Shown here piece by piece: positions 16,779-24,930 of a DNA stretch of 64,000 nucleotides; the first letter of the stretch is position 1; every line of letters starts with the position of its first letter. This DNA is from Micromonospora ureilytica (GTDB lineage Bacteria > Actinomycetota > Actinomycetes > Mycobacteriales > Micromonosporaceae). Under the pieces are notes generated by a model. The model made no database searches. It was not told the DNA's origin and worked only from the letters and a program-made list of their open reading frames with translations. The stretch spans positions 5,084,001-5,148,000 of the forward strand of contig NZ_JADOTX010000001.1 in NCBI RefSeq assembly GCF_015751765.1, in the 5' to 3' direction. The position numbers and the translations under genes were made by a program.

Positions 16779-19199
16779 GTGACCTCCGACGACTTCAGTT
16801 CCGCGCGCGGCACGCCGCGCCACGAGCTGGAGTCGTCGTCCGCGGCCACCGTATCCGCTGGTCCCGGCCCCGGGCCAGCGCCGGCCGACCTGCTGCGCCG
16901 GTTGCGCGCCCGGGGCGCCGCCGACCCGGTCACCCACGTCGAGCGGGTACCCGCCCGCGCCGGGGTGCCCGCGCCGTGGCCGTCGTGGGCACCGGCGGAA
17001 CTACGCGCGGCGTTCACCAGGCGCGGCGTGGTCGCGCCCTGGCAGCACCAGGCCGAGGCGGCCAACCTGGCGTACGAGGGCCAGCACGTCGTCGTCGCCA
17101 CCGGCACCGCGTCCGGCAAGTCACTGGCGTACCAACTGCCGGCCCTGGCCACCCTGCTCGCCGACCCCAGGGCCACAGTGCTCTACCTGGCGCCGACCAA
17201 GGCGCTCGCCGCGGACCAGTTGCGCGCCGTCGCCGCGCTGGAGCTGGAAGGGGTACGCCCCGCCTGCTACGACGGGGACACCCCGCGCACCGAGCGGGAG
17301 TGGATCCGCCGGCACTCCCGGTTCGTGCTGACCAACCCCGACATGCTGCACCACGGCATCCTGCCCGGGCACGCCCAGTGGTCCGGCTTCCTGCGCCGAC
17401 TCGCGTACGTGGTGATCGACGAGTGCCACACCTACCGGGGCGTGTTCGGCTCGCACGTCGCGCACGTCCTGCGTCGGCTGCGCCGGCAGTGCGCCCGGTT
17501 CGGGGCCACCCCGGTGTTCGTGCTCGCCTCGGCGACCTCCGGCGACCCGGCCACCGCCGCCGGCCGGCTGACCGGCCTGCCGGTAACGGCGGTCACCGAG
17601 GACGCCTCCCCGCGCGGCGGGGTGACCTTCGCGCTCTGGGAGCCGCCGCTGCTGCAAGCCGACTCGAACTCCTCCTCCCCGGTGCCCCCGCAGGCGACGG
17701 GCGACCACGACGACCTTCGGCAGGTCCGCCGGTCGGCGCTGCGCGAAACCGCGGACCTGCTCGCCGACACGGTCGCCGAGGGGGTACGCACCCTCGCGTT
17801 CGTCCGCTCCCGCAAGGGCGCCGAGGTGGTGGCCGCCAACGCGCGTCGAGCACTTGACGACGCGGTGCCGGGGCTCGGCGACCGGGTTGCCGCCTACCGG
17901 GGTGGCTACCTGCGGGAGGAGCGGCGCGAGCTGGAACGGGCGCTGCTGCACGGCGACCTGCTCGGCCTGGCCTCGACCAACGCGCTGGAGCTGGGCGTGG
18001 ACCTGGTCGGGCTCGACGCGGTCCTGATCTGCGGCTACCCGGGCACCCGGGCGTCGCTGTGGCAGCAGGCGGGCCGCGCCGGACGTTCCGGGCAGGAGGC
18101 CCTCGCGGTGCTGGTGGCCCGGGACGACCCCCTGGACACCTACCTGGTGCACCACCCGGAGGCGATCTTCGGCGCGCCGGTGGAGGCGACGGTGCTCGAC
18201 CCGGCCAACCCGTACGTGCTGGCGCCGCAGCTCGCCTGCGCCGCGGTGGAGGCACCGCTCACCCCGGCCGACCTGGTGCTCTTCGGCGAGGGGGCGAAGG
18301 AGGCGGTGGACGAGCTGGTCGCGGCGGGGGCGCTGCGGCAACGGCCCACCGGTTGGTACTGGCGGCACCGGGAACGACCCGAGGTGGACCTGCGCGGCCA
18401 GGGTGGCGCCCCGGTAGCCGTGGTGGAGTCGTCGACCGGCCGGCTGCTCGGCACTGTCGACGGTGGCTCCTCGCACTTCCTGCTGCACTCCGGCGCGGTC
18501 TATCTGCACCAGGGCGTCTCGTACGTGGTCGACCACCTCGACCTGGCCGACGGTTGCGCGTTGGTGCGCGCCGAGGAGCCGGACTGGTCCACCCACGCCC
18601 GCGACGTCACCGACGTGTCAGTGGTGTCGGTGCGCTCCTACGTGGACGCCGGGCCAGTCGGCATGTTCCTCGGCGAGGTGGATGTGACCAGCCAGGTGGT
18701 GTCGTACCAGCGGCGGCGGATCGCCACCGGCGAGGTGATCGACACCCGGCCGCTCGACCTGCCCACCCGGGAACTGCGCACGGTGGCTGTCTGGTTCACC
18801 CTGTCACCGCAGTCGTTGACCCTCGCCGGGGTCCAGCCCGCCGACGTGCCGGGTGCGCTGCACGCCGCCGAACACGCAGCGATCGGCCTGCTGCCGCTGA
18901 TGGCCACCTGCGACCGGTGGGACATCGGCGGGCTCTCCACCGCGCTGCACCCGGACACCGAGGCGCCGACGGTCTTCGTCTATGACGGGCATCCGGGTGG
19001 CGCCGGGTTCGCCGAGCGGGCGTACGGGACGGCGGCGGCGTGGCTGCGGGCCACCCGGGACGCGATCGCGGAGTGCGGCTGCGAGACCGGCTGCCCGTCC
19101 TGCGTGCAGTCACCGAAATGCGGCAACGGCAACAACCCCCTCTCCAAGCCGGACGCGATCCGGGTGCTCGACGTGGTGCTGACGAACCTGCCGGGCTGA
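16779..19199 (+). CDS. DEAD/DEAH-box helicase with DUF1998 C-terminal domain (MrfA/YprA-like)
   Basis: A superfamily 2 helicase of 806 residues. RecA domain 1 has the Q-like motif PWQHQAEAANLAYEG, Walker A ATGTASGKS, the Ia motif YLAPTKALAADQL, and the DEAH-box variant VIDECH, then SATSGDP. RecA domain 2 has LGLASTNALELGVDLVGLDA and QQAGRAGRSGQ (motif VI). The C-terminal DUF1998 part carries a four-Cys cluster CGCETGCPSCVQSPKCGNGN that probably binds zinc. This architecture matches Bacillus MrfA, a 3'-5' helicase for mitomycin DNA repair, and mycobacterial Rv3649. The start is taken at GTG 16779 to avoid overlap with divergent bldG; an in-frame extension reaches 16626. Confidence 0.92.
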   Translation: MTSDDFSSARGTPRHELESSSAATVSAGPGPGPAPADLLRRLRARGAADPVTHVERVPARAGVPAPWPSWAPAELRAAFTRRGVVAPWQHQAEAANLAYEGQHVVVATGTASGKSLAYQLPALATLLADPRATVLYLAPTKALAADQLRAVAALELEGVRPACYDGDTPRTEREWIRRHSRFVLTNPDMLHHGILPGHAQWSGFLRRLAYVVIDECHTYRGVFGSHVAHVLRRLRRQCARFGATPVFVLASATSGDPATAAGRLTGLPVTAVTEDASPRGGVTFALWEPPLLQADSNSSSPVPPQATGDHDDLRQVRRSALRETADLLADTVAEGVRTLAFVRSRKGAEVVAANARRALDDAVPGLGDRVAAYRGGYLREERRELERALLHGDLLGLASTNALELGVDLVGLDAVLICGYPGTRASLWQQAGRAGRSGQEALAVLVARDDPLDTYLVHHPEAIFGAPVEATVLDPANPYVLAPQLACAAVEAPLTPADLVLFGEGAKEAVDELVAAGALRQRPTGWYWRHRERPEVDLRGQGGAPVAVVESSTGRLLGTVDGGSSHFLLHSGAVYLHQGVSYVVDHLDLADGCALVRAEEPDWSTHARDVTDVSVVSVRSYVDAGPVGMFLGEVDVTSQVVSYQRRRIATGEVIDTRPLDLPTRELRTVAVWFTLSPQSLTLAGVQPADVPGALHAAEHAAIGLLPLMATCDRWDIGGLSTALHPDTEAPTVFVYDGHPGGAGFAERAYGTAAAWLRATRDAIAECGCETGCPSCVQSPKCGNGNNPLSKPDAIRVLDVVLTNLPG

Positions 19200-19298
19200 G
19201 CGGCTTGCATGAATCGGCATGGCACGGGGCACAATGATGTGGGAGCGCTTCCATCGATGTCTATGTTGCCGATCGACACCCGTGCCCGAGGAGAAGCT

Positions 19299-19508
19299 GT
19301 GGCCGACACCATCGCCGAGACCGTCGACCTGCTCTACACCATCGACCAGGACAATCTCACCCTCGACCAGCAGATCGCGCTGGGGTCGGCACTGGCCGCC
19401 CTGGCCCAGGCGGAACGGCTGGAACAGATCAACGAGCGGCTCCGTGGCATCCACCAGGTTTTGAACACCTGGGCGCTGCGGGCCGCGACCTCCGTCGACA
19501 GTCACTGA
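19299..19508 (+). CDS. Small conserved-looking hypothetical protein
   Basis: A 69-residue acidic, helical protein that starts VADTIAETVDLLYTIDQDNL and continues with QQIALGSALAALAQAERLEQ. GTG 19299 is preceded by GAGGAG at 5 bases, the best ribosome site in the area. A longer frame from 19209 includes two ATGs but without such a site. No domain is recognised; the heptad-like spacing of Leu/Ile/Ala suggests a short coiled coil. It lies about 100 bases after the helicase on the same strand and could be co-transcribed. Confidence 0.6.
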   Translation: MADTIAETVDLLYTIDQDNLTLDQQIALGSALAALAQAERLEQINERLRGIHQVLNTWALRAATSVDSH

Positions 19509-19601
19509 GGTCTCCCGGAGTGATCCTGCAAGGGCAGCGGGGGGCGCGACGGTGGTCGGGCTGTGCGAGACTCCGGCGCACCAACCCCCGGAGGAGTTCA
19601 C

Positions 19602-20180
19602 ATGCAGCCCGACAACTTGCAGGGTCAGCACCAGTTCCACATCCGTCAGCGACTGCGCATGATGGTCAACCAGTACGAGGTCCGGGCGGTCTCCCCGGAC
19701 GGCACCGAGGGTGAGCTGCTGGCGTTCGCGCAGCAGAAGCGGCTCGCCTTCAAGGAGCAGGTGACCATCTACACGGATGACTCCAAGCAGCAGCCTCTGC
19801 TCGGCTTCAAGGCCCGCCAGCGCATCGACCTCGGCGCCACGTACGACGTCACCGACGCGGCGGGCAACCCGATCGGCCTGTTCCGCAAGGACTTCGCCCA
19901 GTCGCTGCTGCGGTCCACCTGGCACGTCGAGCAGGGCGGCCTGCCGCAGGTGACGGGCCAGGAGCGGAGCATGCCGGTGGCACTGCTGCGTCGATTCGTC
20001 GACTCGCTGTCCTGGCTGCCGTACCACTTCGACTTCACCGCAGGCGGCCAGCCGGTCTTCACCGTGGTCAAGAAGTGGGGCCTGCGCGACAAGTACGTCG
20101 TCGAGGTGCAGGACCCGCAGATCGACCGCCGCCTCGTCATCGCGATGGCCGTCGCCCTCGACGCGCTCCAGGCCCGCTGA
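19602..20180 (+). CDS. LURP-one/scramblase-fold protein
   Basis: A 192-residue protein of the LURP-one-related (DUF567), tubby/scramblase-like beta-barrel type. The barrel strands are visible as QFHIRQRLRMMVNQYEVRAV, KEQVTIYTDDSKQQPLLGFK and PVFTVVKKWGLRDKYVVEVQ, the last containing the KKWG...DKYVV pattern common in the family. Such proteins lack an obvious active site, and their bacterial role is not established; binding of membrane lipids has been suggested for the fold. ATG 19602 has GGAGGAG 5 bases upstream. It follows the small gene on the same strand and ends before a 460-base gap. Confidence 0.75.
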   Translation: MQPDNLQGQHQFHIRQRLRMMVNQYEVRAVSPDGTEGELLAFAQQKRLAFKEQVTIYTDDSKQQPLLGFKARQRIDLGATYDVTDAAGNPIGLFRKDFAQSLLRSTWHVEQGGLPQVTGQERSMPVALLRRFVDSLSWLPYHFDFTAGGQPVFTVVKKWGLRDKYVVEVQDPQIDRRLVIAMAVALDALQAR

Positions 20181-20640
20181 CACAGCCGGCTCGGACCAGG
20201 GCGGCGCGGCGCAGCGCGGTGCGGTTCCGTTCGGTTCGATGCGGTTCGGTGCGGCGACCCTTCGCGGTCGCCGTGGCGGCCACCCACTCCTCGGCTGCCG
20301 GCTGGGACCTGGACCTCGACCAGTCCCGGCCGGCAGTCCGCTAGGCCGCGCTCTCGGGCGGCAGGCCGTTGGCGGCTCGGCCCCCGGAGGGGGTTTCGCT
20401 TCCCTCTGGAGCTGATGTCGTAAACGCATCGCGTCCGATGTCGCAAACGATTCAGCTCCACAGCTCCCACCAACCCCACCAGAGCCCTGGCTCCTTCAGC
20501 CGCGCGCCGGACCCGCACCTGCGCTCGAAGCCGCGACGCGGGTCAGTCCGGGAACTCCACGCGCCAAGTCCTGCTCTGGCCGTGCCCGCCGCCGCGGTGG
20601 CGCTGACCAGGGACGCCGCCGCGAGGGTCAACCACGAGGA
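20181..20640. other. Convergent intergenic gap
   Basis: No supported gene. It contains short GGTTCGGT-type repeats at about 20218-20255 and two 13-base direct repeats GATGTCGTAAACG / GATGTCGCAAACG (20414-20426 and 20437-20449). These sit inside an inverted GGAGCTGA...TCAGCTCC pair. It separates the rightward LURP gene from the leftward Tad genes. Confidence 0.5.
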
Positions 20641-21057
20641 TCAGCCACGCACCGGGCCGGCACGCGCGCTCGCCGCGGCCACCCCCGTCAGGCCGGGTAG
20701 TGGCGTGAACGCCACTTCGACGGTCACCAGCACGTCCAGCCCGTCGAGGTGACACCCGACCAGCCGACCATCGTTGCGACCGGCGAGGTCGGACGCGGAC
20801 GCGCAGGCCGCAGCGTCGCCGTCGAGCGCCCGCGCCGCCCCGGCCAGCGCGCCGAGGTCGGCTGCCACCGCCGCCCGCTGGCTCGCCATTCCGGCGGCGA
20901 TGATGGCGGCGCCGAACGTCCCGAACACCACGAAGACGAGGCCCATCGCCAGCAGCAGAACCGTCGCGCCACCTCGCTCCGGGTCCGTCCCACCAGCACC
21001 GAGCCCTCCGGCAACTGGTTCGCGGCCGGAGCCGAACGGATCGCCAGTTCGTCGCAC
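20641..21057 (-). CDS. TadE/TadG-like pseudopilin, last gene of the Tad locus
   Basis: A 138-residue secreted/membrane protein. After VRRTGDPFGS there is PERGGATVLLLAMGLVFVVF, a prepilin-like N-terminus (cleavage after Gly) followed by one hydrophobic helix. The usual Glu at +5 is not present, as in many TadG-like proteins. The rest (MASQRAAVAADLGALAGAAR) fits the Rv3654c-type secretion-neighbourhood TadE-like family. The GTG start overlaps the tadE TAG stop by one base (TAGTG), with GGGGAG upstream. It probably forms part of the pilus tip or the periplasmic assembly. Confidence 0.75.
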   Translation of the reverse strand: MRRTGDPFGSGREPVAGGLGAGGTDPERGGATVLLLAMGLVFVVFGTFGAAIIAAGMASQRAAVAADLGALAGAARALDGDAAACASASDLAGRNDGRLVGCHLDGLDVLVTVEVAFTPLPGLTGVAAASARAGPVRG

Positions 21058-21503
21058 TACCAACTCCCCTCGTGAGCGCCCGGTTCGACGGCGGCGACGG
21101 CGGTGGCGACCACTGTGATTCGCGGTAGCCGCCCACCCAACATCCGAACGGGTGCCCGTACCGTCGCCTGCGCCCGGTCGCCGTCGACGGACACCGACAC
21201 CGCTGCCCCCGGCGGCGCGGCACGGCCACCCTCCGCGCTGCCGTCGGCGCCACGGGCGGCGGCGAGCGCCGCCTCCCGGGCCGCGTGCAGGCAACTCGCC
21301 TGTGTGGTGACGGCGTTGACCGCGGTCAGGCCGGCCAGCAGGAACAGGAGCAGCGCCGGCAGGCCGGCCGCCAGTTCGGCGGTGAAGGACCCCCGGTCCC
21401 CGCCAGCAGCACGTACGAGGACGCTAAATCTCCGCCCGCCGCGTGCCGCCAGCCCGGGAACGCTCGACCCTGAATCGCGGCCGGCCCGCCGGCGCTCGAT
21501 CAC
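21057..21503 (-). CDS. TadE-family minor pilin
   Basis: A 148-residue pseudopilin. Following a basic leader, GDRG/SFTAELAAGLPALLLFLL shows a type IV prepilin-like cleavage site with Glu at +5, then a single transmembrane helix. The extracellular part has two Cys-free beta-rich segments (AAVSVSVDGDRAQATVRAPV). It would be processed by a TadV-like prepilin peptidase that is not encoded in this window. The GTG start overlaps the pilin gene stop by four bases (GTGA). Neighbours on both sides are Tad genes in one operon. Confidence 0.8.
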   Translation of the reverse strand: MIERRRAGRDSGSSVPGLAARGGRRFSVLVRAAGGDRGSFTAELAAGLPALLLFLLAGLTAVNAVTTQASCLHAAREAALAAARGADGSAEGGRAAPPGAAVSVSVDGDRAQATVRAPVRMLGGRLPRITVVATAVAAVEPGAHEGSW

Positions 21504-21667
21504 TTCAGTGCCCGGTCGATGACGGCGGTCAGCGCCGACTGGACGTTGCCGGAGGTCAGCACCTTCAGCAGGATCCCGGCGAAGGCGACCGCGGCGAGCG
21601 TGCCCACGGCGTACTCGGCCGTGTTCATTCCGGCATCGCCGCGCAGGCGAGCGATGAGTTTGCGCAT
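21500..21667 (-). CDS. Flp-type major pilin (DUF4244)
   Basis: A 55-residue pilin. MRKLIARLRGDAG/MNTAEYAV has the exact Flp cleavage pattern: Gly, then four residues, then Glu-Tyr (MNTAEY). A single hydrophobic helix follows (VGTLAAVAFAGILLKVLTSG). After processing, the about 42-residue mature peptide would polymerise into a pilus. The ATG at 21667 is preferred; an in-frame extension to 21700 has no support. It is small, as expected for Flp pilins, and sits between TadC and TadE, the standard actinobacterial order (Rv3656c position). Confidence 0.85.
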   Translation of the reverse strand: MRKLIARLRGDAGMNTAEYAVGTLAAVAFAGILLKVLTSGNVQSALTAVIDRALK

Positions 21668-21689
21668 GATTGGTTCCCTTCTCGATGGG

Positions 21690-22424
21690 TCAGAGCACAT
21701 CGCCGAGAACGGCGACGATCACCGGCACAAGGCCGGCGAGAATGAACGCCGGCAGGAAGCAGAGCCCCAACGGCAGGACGATGAGCACACCCGCCCGGCG
21801 GGCCGATGCCTCGGCGGCGGTGGCACGGTCGGCGCGCAGGTCGTCGGCGAGCCGGGTCAGTGCACCGGCCAGGGCGGCACCACTGTTGGCCGAGCGCAAC
21901 GCCGCCGCGGTCAGGCGCTCCGCTCCGGGCACTCCGTCCAGCGCGGACCACGCCTCCGCTGGGCCACCCCCAAGCAGCAGCGTGCGGCCAACCCGGACCA
22001 ACCGGTCGGCGAGCGGCCCGTCCAGCGCCTCGGCGACGGCCAGCACCGAGCGATCCACCGGGGCGCCCGCCCGCATCGCCGCGGCCAGGAGGTCCGCGGC
22101 GAGCGGCAGGTCGGCGGCCTCCCGCTGCCGCCGCTTGCGCACAGCGGGCGGCTCGATCCGACGCAACAGGACATCAAGCAGGAGCACGGCCGGGAGAGCG
22201 CTGAGCAGCCCGAGCCAGCCCTCGACGACGACGGCCACGGCAAGCCCACCCAGCACCGCCACGAGTCGAATCGCGTCCGGCCGCCGCCGCCGACTGGCTG
22301 AGCTGGCTTGGCTCGCTGAGCTGGGCCGGCCGGCTGGGCTGAGCTGGCTCCCCGAGCTGCGTCGGCTCGGCGAGCTGGACTGGCCGGCTGAGCTGGGTCG
22401 CCCGGCTGAGCCTCGGGCGGTCAT
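21690..22424 (-). CDS. TadC-like type II/IV secretion membrane protein
   Basis: A 244-residue T2SSF-domain protein that forms part of the inner-membrane platform of Flp pilus assembly. The T2SSF core is AADLPLAADLLAAAMRAGAP, then DRSVLAVAEALDGPLADRL, with C-terminal transmembrane helices GVLIVLPLGLCFLPAFILAG. The first about 48 residues are an odd Ser/Gln/Arg stretch (SSAGQSSSPSRRSSGSQLSP) encoded by a degenerate tandem repeat at 22293-22412. The ATG start overlaps the tadB stop by four bases (ATGA). Confidence 0.85.
   Translation of the reverse strand: MTARGSAGRPSSAGQSSSPSRRSSGSQLSPAGRPSSASQASSASRRRRPDAIRLVAVLGGLAVAVVVEGWLGLLSALPAVLLLDVLLRRIEPPAVRKRRQREAADLPLAADLLAAAMRAGAPVDRSVLAVAEALDGPLADRLVRVGRTLLLGGGPAEAWSALDGVPGAERLTAAALRSANSGAALAGALTRLADDLRADRATAAEASARRAGVLIVLPLGLCFLPAFILAGLVPVIVAVLGDVL
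22293..22412. repeat. Degenerate GGCTGAGCTGG tandem repeat inside tadC
   Basis: About nine imperfect copies of an 11-13-base unit such as GGCTGAGCTGG. In the tadC reading frame it encodes the Ser/Gln-rich N-terminus. It looks like slippage expansion in a region under weak selection. Confidence 0.7.
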
Positions 22425-23722
22425 CCGGCCCGCCCCGGTGTCGCGCCCAGCCGTTCTGCCCAGAGGAGGCCCACGATCTGCAGGGCGACCGCGACGACCG
22501 CGCAGGCTCCACCGACAGTACTGTGCAGGAGCACCGCCACGGGGTCGACGCCGATCCCGTACCCGAGCCCGATCCCGCCCATCGGCAGCGCCGCGAGTAG
22601 CCAGGCCGTAGCCCGGGCACCGGCCGCCTGGGCCGCCGCGGCGGCCAGGCCCCGGTCGGTCGCCCGGGCATCCGCCTCGATCCGTTCGACGAGCTCCGCC
22701 AGCGGCGCGCCGGTCCGGTCGGCCAACCGCACCGCCGCCGAGGTCAACTGACCTAGACGGCCTGCCCCGGAATGCTCAACGTCCGCGACGTCGAGCGCGT
22801 GTGGCACGGGCAGACCGGCCCGTAGGTCCGCCGCGAGGCCGCAGAGCTGGTCCAGCCCACGTCGTCGGTCCCGCTCGGCGCTCCGGTTCACTCGCCAACG
22901 CAGCACGGCGCGCACGGCCAGCGTGCCGTACCCGGCCATCGCGACCGCGGCCACCGGACCGCCGACCACGGCACCCACACCGCCGCCGAGCAGACCGACC
23001 AGTGGCAGCACGCGGGTCGTCGATCGTGAGATGCGCACCGGCGGAGGCGTACCCGGCGTTCTGTCGGTCGGGCCGACGCGCCGGGGGTCGTGGGAATCGG
23101 TGATCGCGTACCCGTCGGGCGCCGCCGCCGCAGCGGTCGCGTCGCCCCGAGAGCCCGTCTCCGGGTCGCCGTGCCCATCGGCGGTTGCCGTGTCGGAGAC
23201 GTCGTGGCGACCGCCCACGTCCACACCGCTGACACCGATCGTGATCGTGGCCGCCGACGCGCCGGGGCATTGTTCGGCATCGAGCATGGTGGTGGCCTCC
23301 TCCGGCCGGGCGGCGCCGGTCGGCCGTCGGAGATCTCGGCGGGCCGGCGGGCGCGTCGGGCCCTCTGGACGCGTAGAGCCGCCTGCCGTTCTTGGCCACC
23401 TCGGGCTGCGGGTGACGTCCCGGTCGGGCCAGCCAAGCGCCGTCTGCCTTCCGCTGGAACCCGCGGTGGCGCCGGGCTCGTAGGCGATGCCGACCGGATG
23501 GCCCGAGGTCGGGGCAGCGCCGGTGCCGTCGACCGTCCCGTCCGGCGTGCGACCGAGTTCCCTGATCCACTGCACCAGGGCGTCATCCGGATCGACACCG
23601 CCGCGCCTCCGCCCCGGCGTCAGCACGCGACGTCGACGGGCCCGAATGCTCCGCACCGGCCACGCCACCAGGACCGCGGCGACCAGCAGCAGCGCCGCCA
23701 CCAGCATCGTCGCGCCGGTCAT
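22421..23722 (-). CDS. TadB-like type II/IV secretion membrane protein
   Basis: A 433-residue protein. An N-terminal helix (MTGATMLVAALLLVAAVLVA) leads to an unusually long, about 200-residue low-complexity linker rich in Gly/Arg/Pro/Thr. The T2SSF core follows (LDQLCGLAADLRAGLPVPHA) and then C-terminal helices (TAWLLAALPMGGIGLGYGIG). With TadC it forms the membrane platform on which the TadA ATPase acts. Typical actinobacterial TadB proteins are nearer 250-300 residues, so the linker is an insertion. ATG 23722 overlaps the tadA stop by four bases. Confidence 0.82.
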   Translation of the reverse strand: MTGATMLVAALLLVAAVLVAWPVRSIRARRRRVLTPGRRRGGVDPDDALVQWIRELGRTPDGTVDGTGAAPTSGHPVGIAYEPGATAGSSGRQTALGWPDRDVTRSPRWPRTAGGSTRPEGPTRPPARRDLRRPTGAARPEEATTMLDAEQCPGASAATITIGVSGVDVGGRHDVSDTATADGHGDPETGSRGDATAAAAAPDGYAITDSHDPRRVGPTDRTPGTPPPVRISRSTTRVLPLVGLLGGGVGAVVGGPVAAVAMAGYGTLAVRAVLRWRVNRSAERDRRRGLDQLCGLAADLRAGLPVPHALDVADVEHSGAGRLGQLTSAAVRLADRTGAPLAELVERIEADARATDRGLAAAAAQAAGARATAWLLAALPMGGIGLGYGIGVDPVAVLLHSTVGGACAVVAVALQIVGLLWAERLGATPGRAG

Positions 23723-24930
23723 GCCGGACCCGCCGATCCGGGCCACGGCTCGCTGAGGATGGGCGGCACCGTCACCCCACGCTCCCGCAGCAGCGCCCCG
23801 AGGGCACGGGCGGCGAGGCCGAGCCCACTGCCGCGCACCCAGGCGGGCACCACTGTCACCATCCGTTCGGGTCCCTCGGGCAGCAGCAGGCAGACCGACT
23901 CCAGGACGCGACCCCGGTCGCCACGTCGTACCTGGAAAAGCACCTGCAGCGCGGCGGCCACCTGGGCGTGTAGCGCGGCGCGAGGCAGCCCACCCAACAT
24001 GCCCAGGGCCTCCAACCGGGCCGGTACGTCCGACGGTGTGTTGGCGTGCAGCGTGCCGGCGCCCCCGTCATGGCCGGTGTTGAGCGCGGCCAGCAGATCG
24101 ACCACCTCACCGCCCCGGCACTCCCCGACGACCAGCCGGTCCGGGCGCATCCGCAACGCCTGTCGGACCAGGTCAGCCAGACTGACGACGCCCGTGCCCT
24201 CCACATTGGCGGTACGCGCCTGGAGCCCCACCACATGCGGATGTCCTGGACGCAGCTCGGCGGCGTCCTCCACCAGCACGATCCGTTCGGTGGCCGGCAC
24301 CATCCCGAGCAACGTGTTGAGCAAGGTCGTCTTGCCTGACCCGGTGCCCCCGGTCACCAGGTACGCCAGCCGGGCCGCGACGACGGCGGCGAGCAGTGGT
24401 GCCAGCGGTCGCGGCACGGTCCCCTGGCGTACCAACTCGTCGAGGGTGAACGGCCGGTGCCGGAAGGTCCGCAGGGACAGGTAGGGGCCTTCGGTCGCCA
24501 CCGGCGGCAGCACGGCGTGCAGTCGGGTGCCGTCGGGCAGCCGCGCGTCCGCGTACGGCGAGCCGTCGTCGAGCCGCCGCCCCGCGCTGGCGATCAGCCG
24601 CTGCGCCAGCCGGCGGACGTCCTCCACCGAGCCCACCGGCACGGCGACCTGGTGCAGCCCCGATCCGCGGTCGACCCAGACCCGGGAGCCATTGACGAGG
24701 ACGTCGGTGACCTCCGGGTCGGCGAGCAGCGGCGCCAGCGGCCCGGCGCCGACGAGGTCGTCGCGCACCCGGTCGGCGATCCGCAGCATGGCCGTGTCAC
24801 CGAGCACCGCGGCGGCGGGCTCGGCCCGTACCGCGGAGACGATCGCCGCTGCGGTGACCGGGGTGGTGGCGGCGGCGATCCGCTGGCGTACCCGGGCGGC
24901 GAGCGTGCCGTCCTCCGGCCCGGCGGTCAT
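23719..24930 (-). CDS. tadA: TadA/CpaF-family secretion ATPase
   Basis: A hexameric GspE-type ATPase that powers Flp pilus assembly. Its 403 residues show the N-terminal CpaF domain (LLADPEVTDVLVNGSRVWVD), Walker A VTGGTGSGKTTLLNTLLG, the Asp box IVLVEDAAELRPGHPHVVGL, Walker B RMRPDRLVVGECRGGEVVDL, and the His box GHDGGAGTLHANTPSDVPAR. All catalytic motifs are intact. The ATG start overlaps the upstream ssd-like gene by four bases (ATGA). The order ATPase, TadB, TadC, Flp, TadE is the compact actinobacterial Tad arrangement. Confidence 0.93.
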   Translation of the reverse strand: MTAGPEDGTLAARVRQRIAAATTPVTAAAIVSAVRAEPAAAVLGDTAMLRIADRVRDDLVGAGPLAPLLADPEVTDVLVNGSRVWVDRGSGLHQVAVPVGSVEDVRRLAQRLIASAGRRLDDGSPYADARLPDGTRLHAVLPPVATEGPYLSLRTFRHRPFTLDELVRQGTVPRPLAPLLAAVVAARLAYLVTGGTGSGKTTLLNTLLGMVPATERIVLVEDAAELRPGHPHVVGLQARTANVEGTGVVSLADLVRQALRMRPDRLVVGECRGGEVVDLLAALNTGHDGGAGTLHANTPSDVPARLEALGMLGGLPRAALHAQVAAALQVLFQVRRGDRGRVLESVCLLLPEGPERMVTVVPAWVRGSGLGLAARALGALLRERGVTVPPILSEPWPGSAGPA

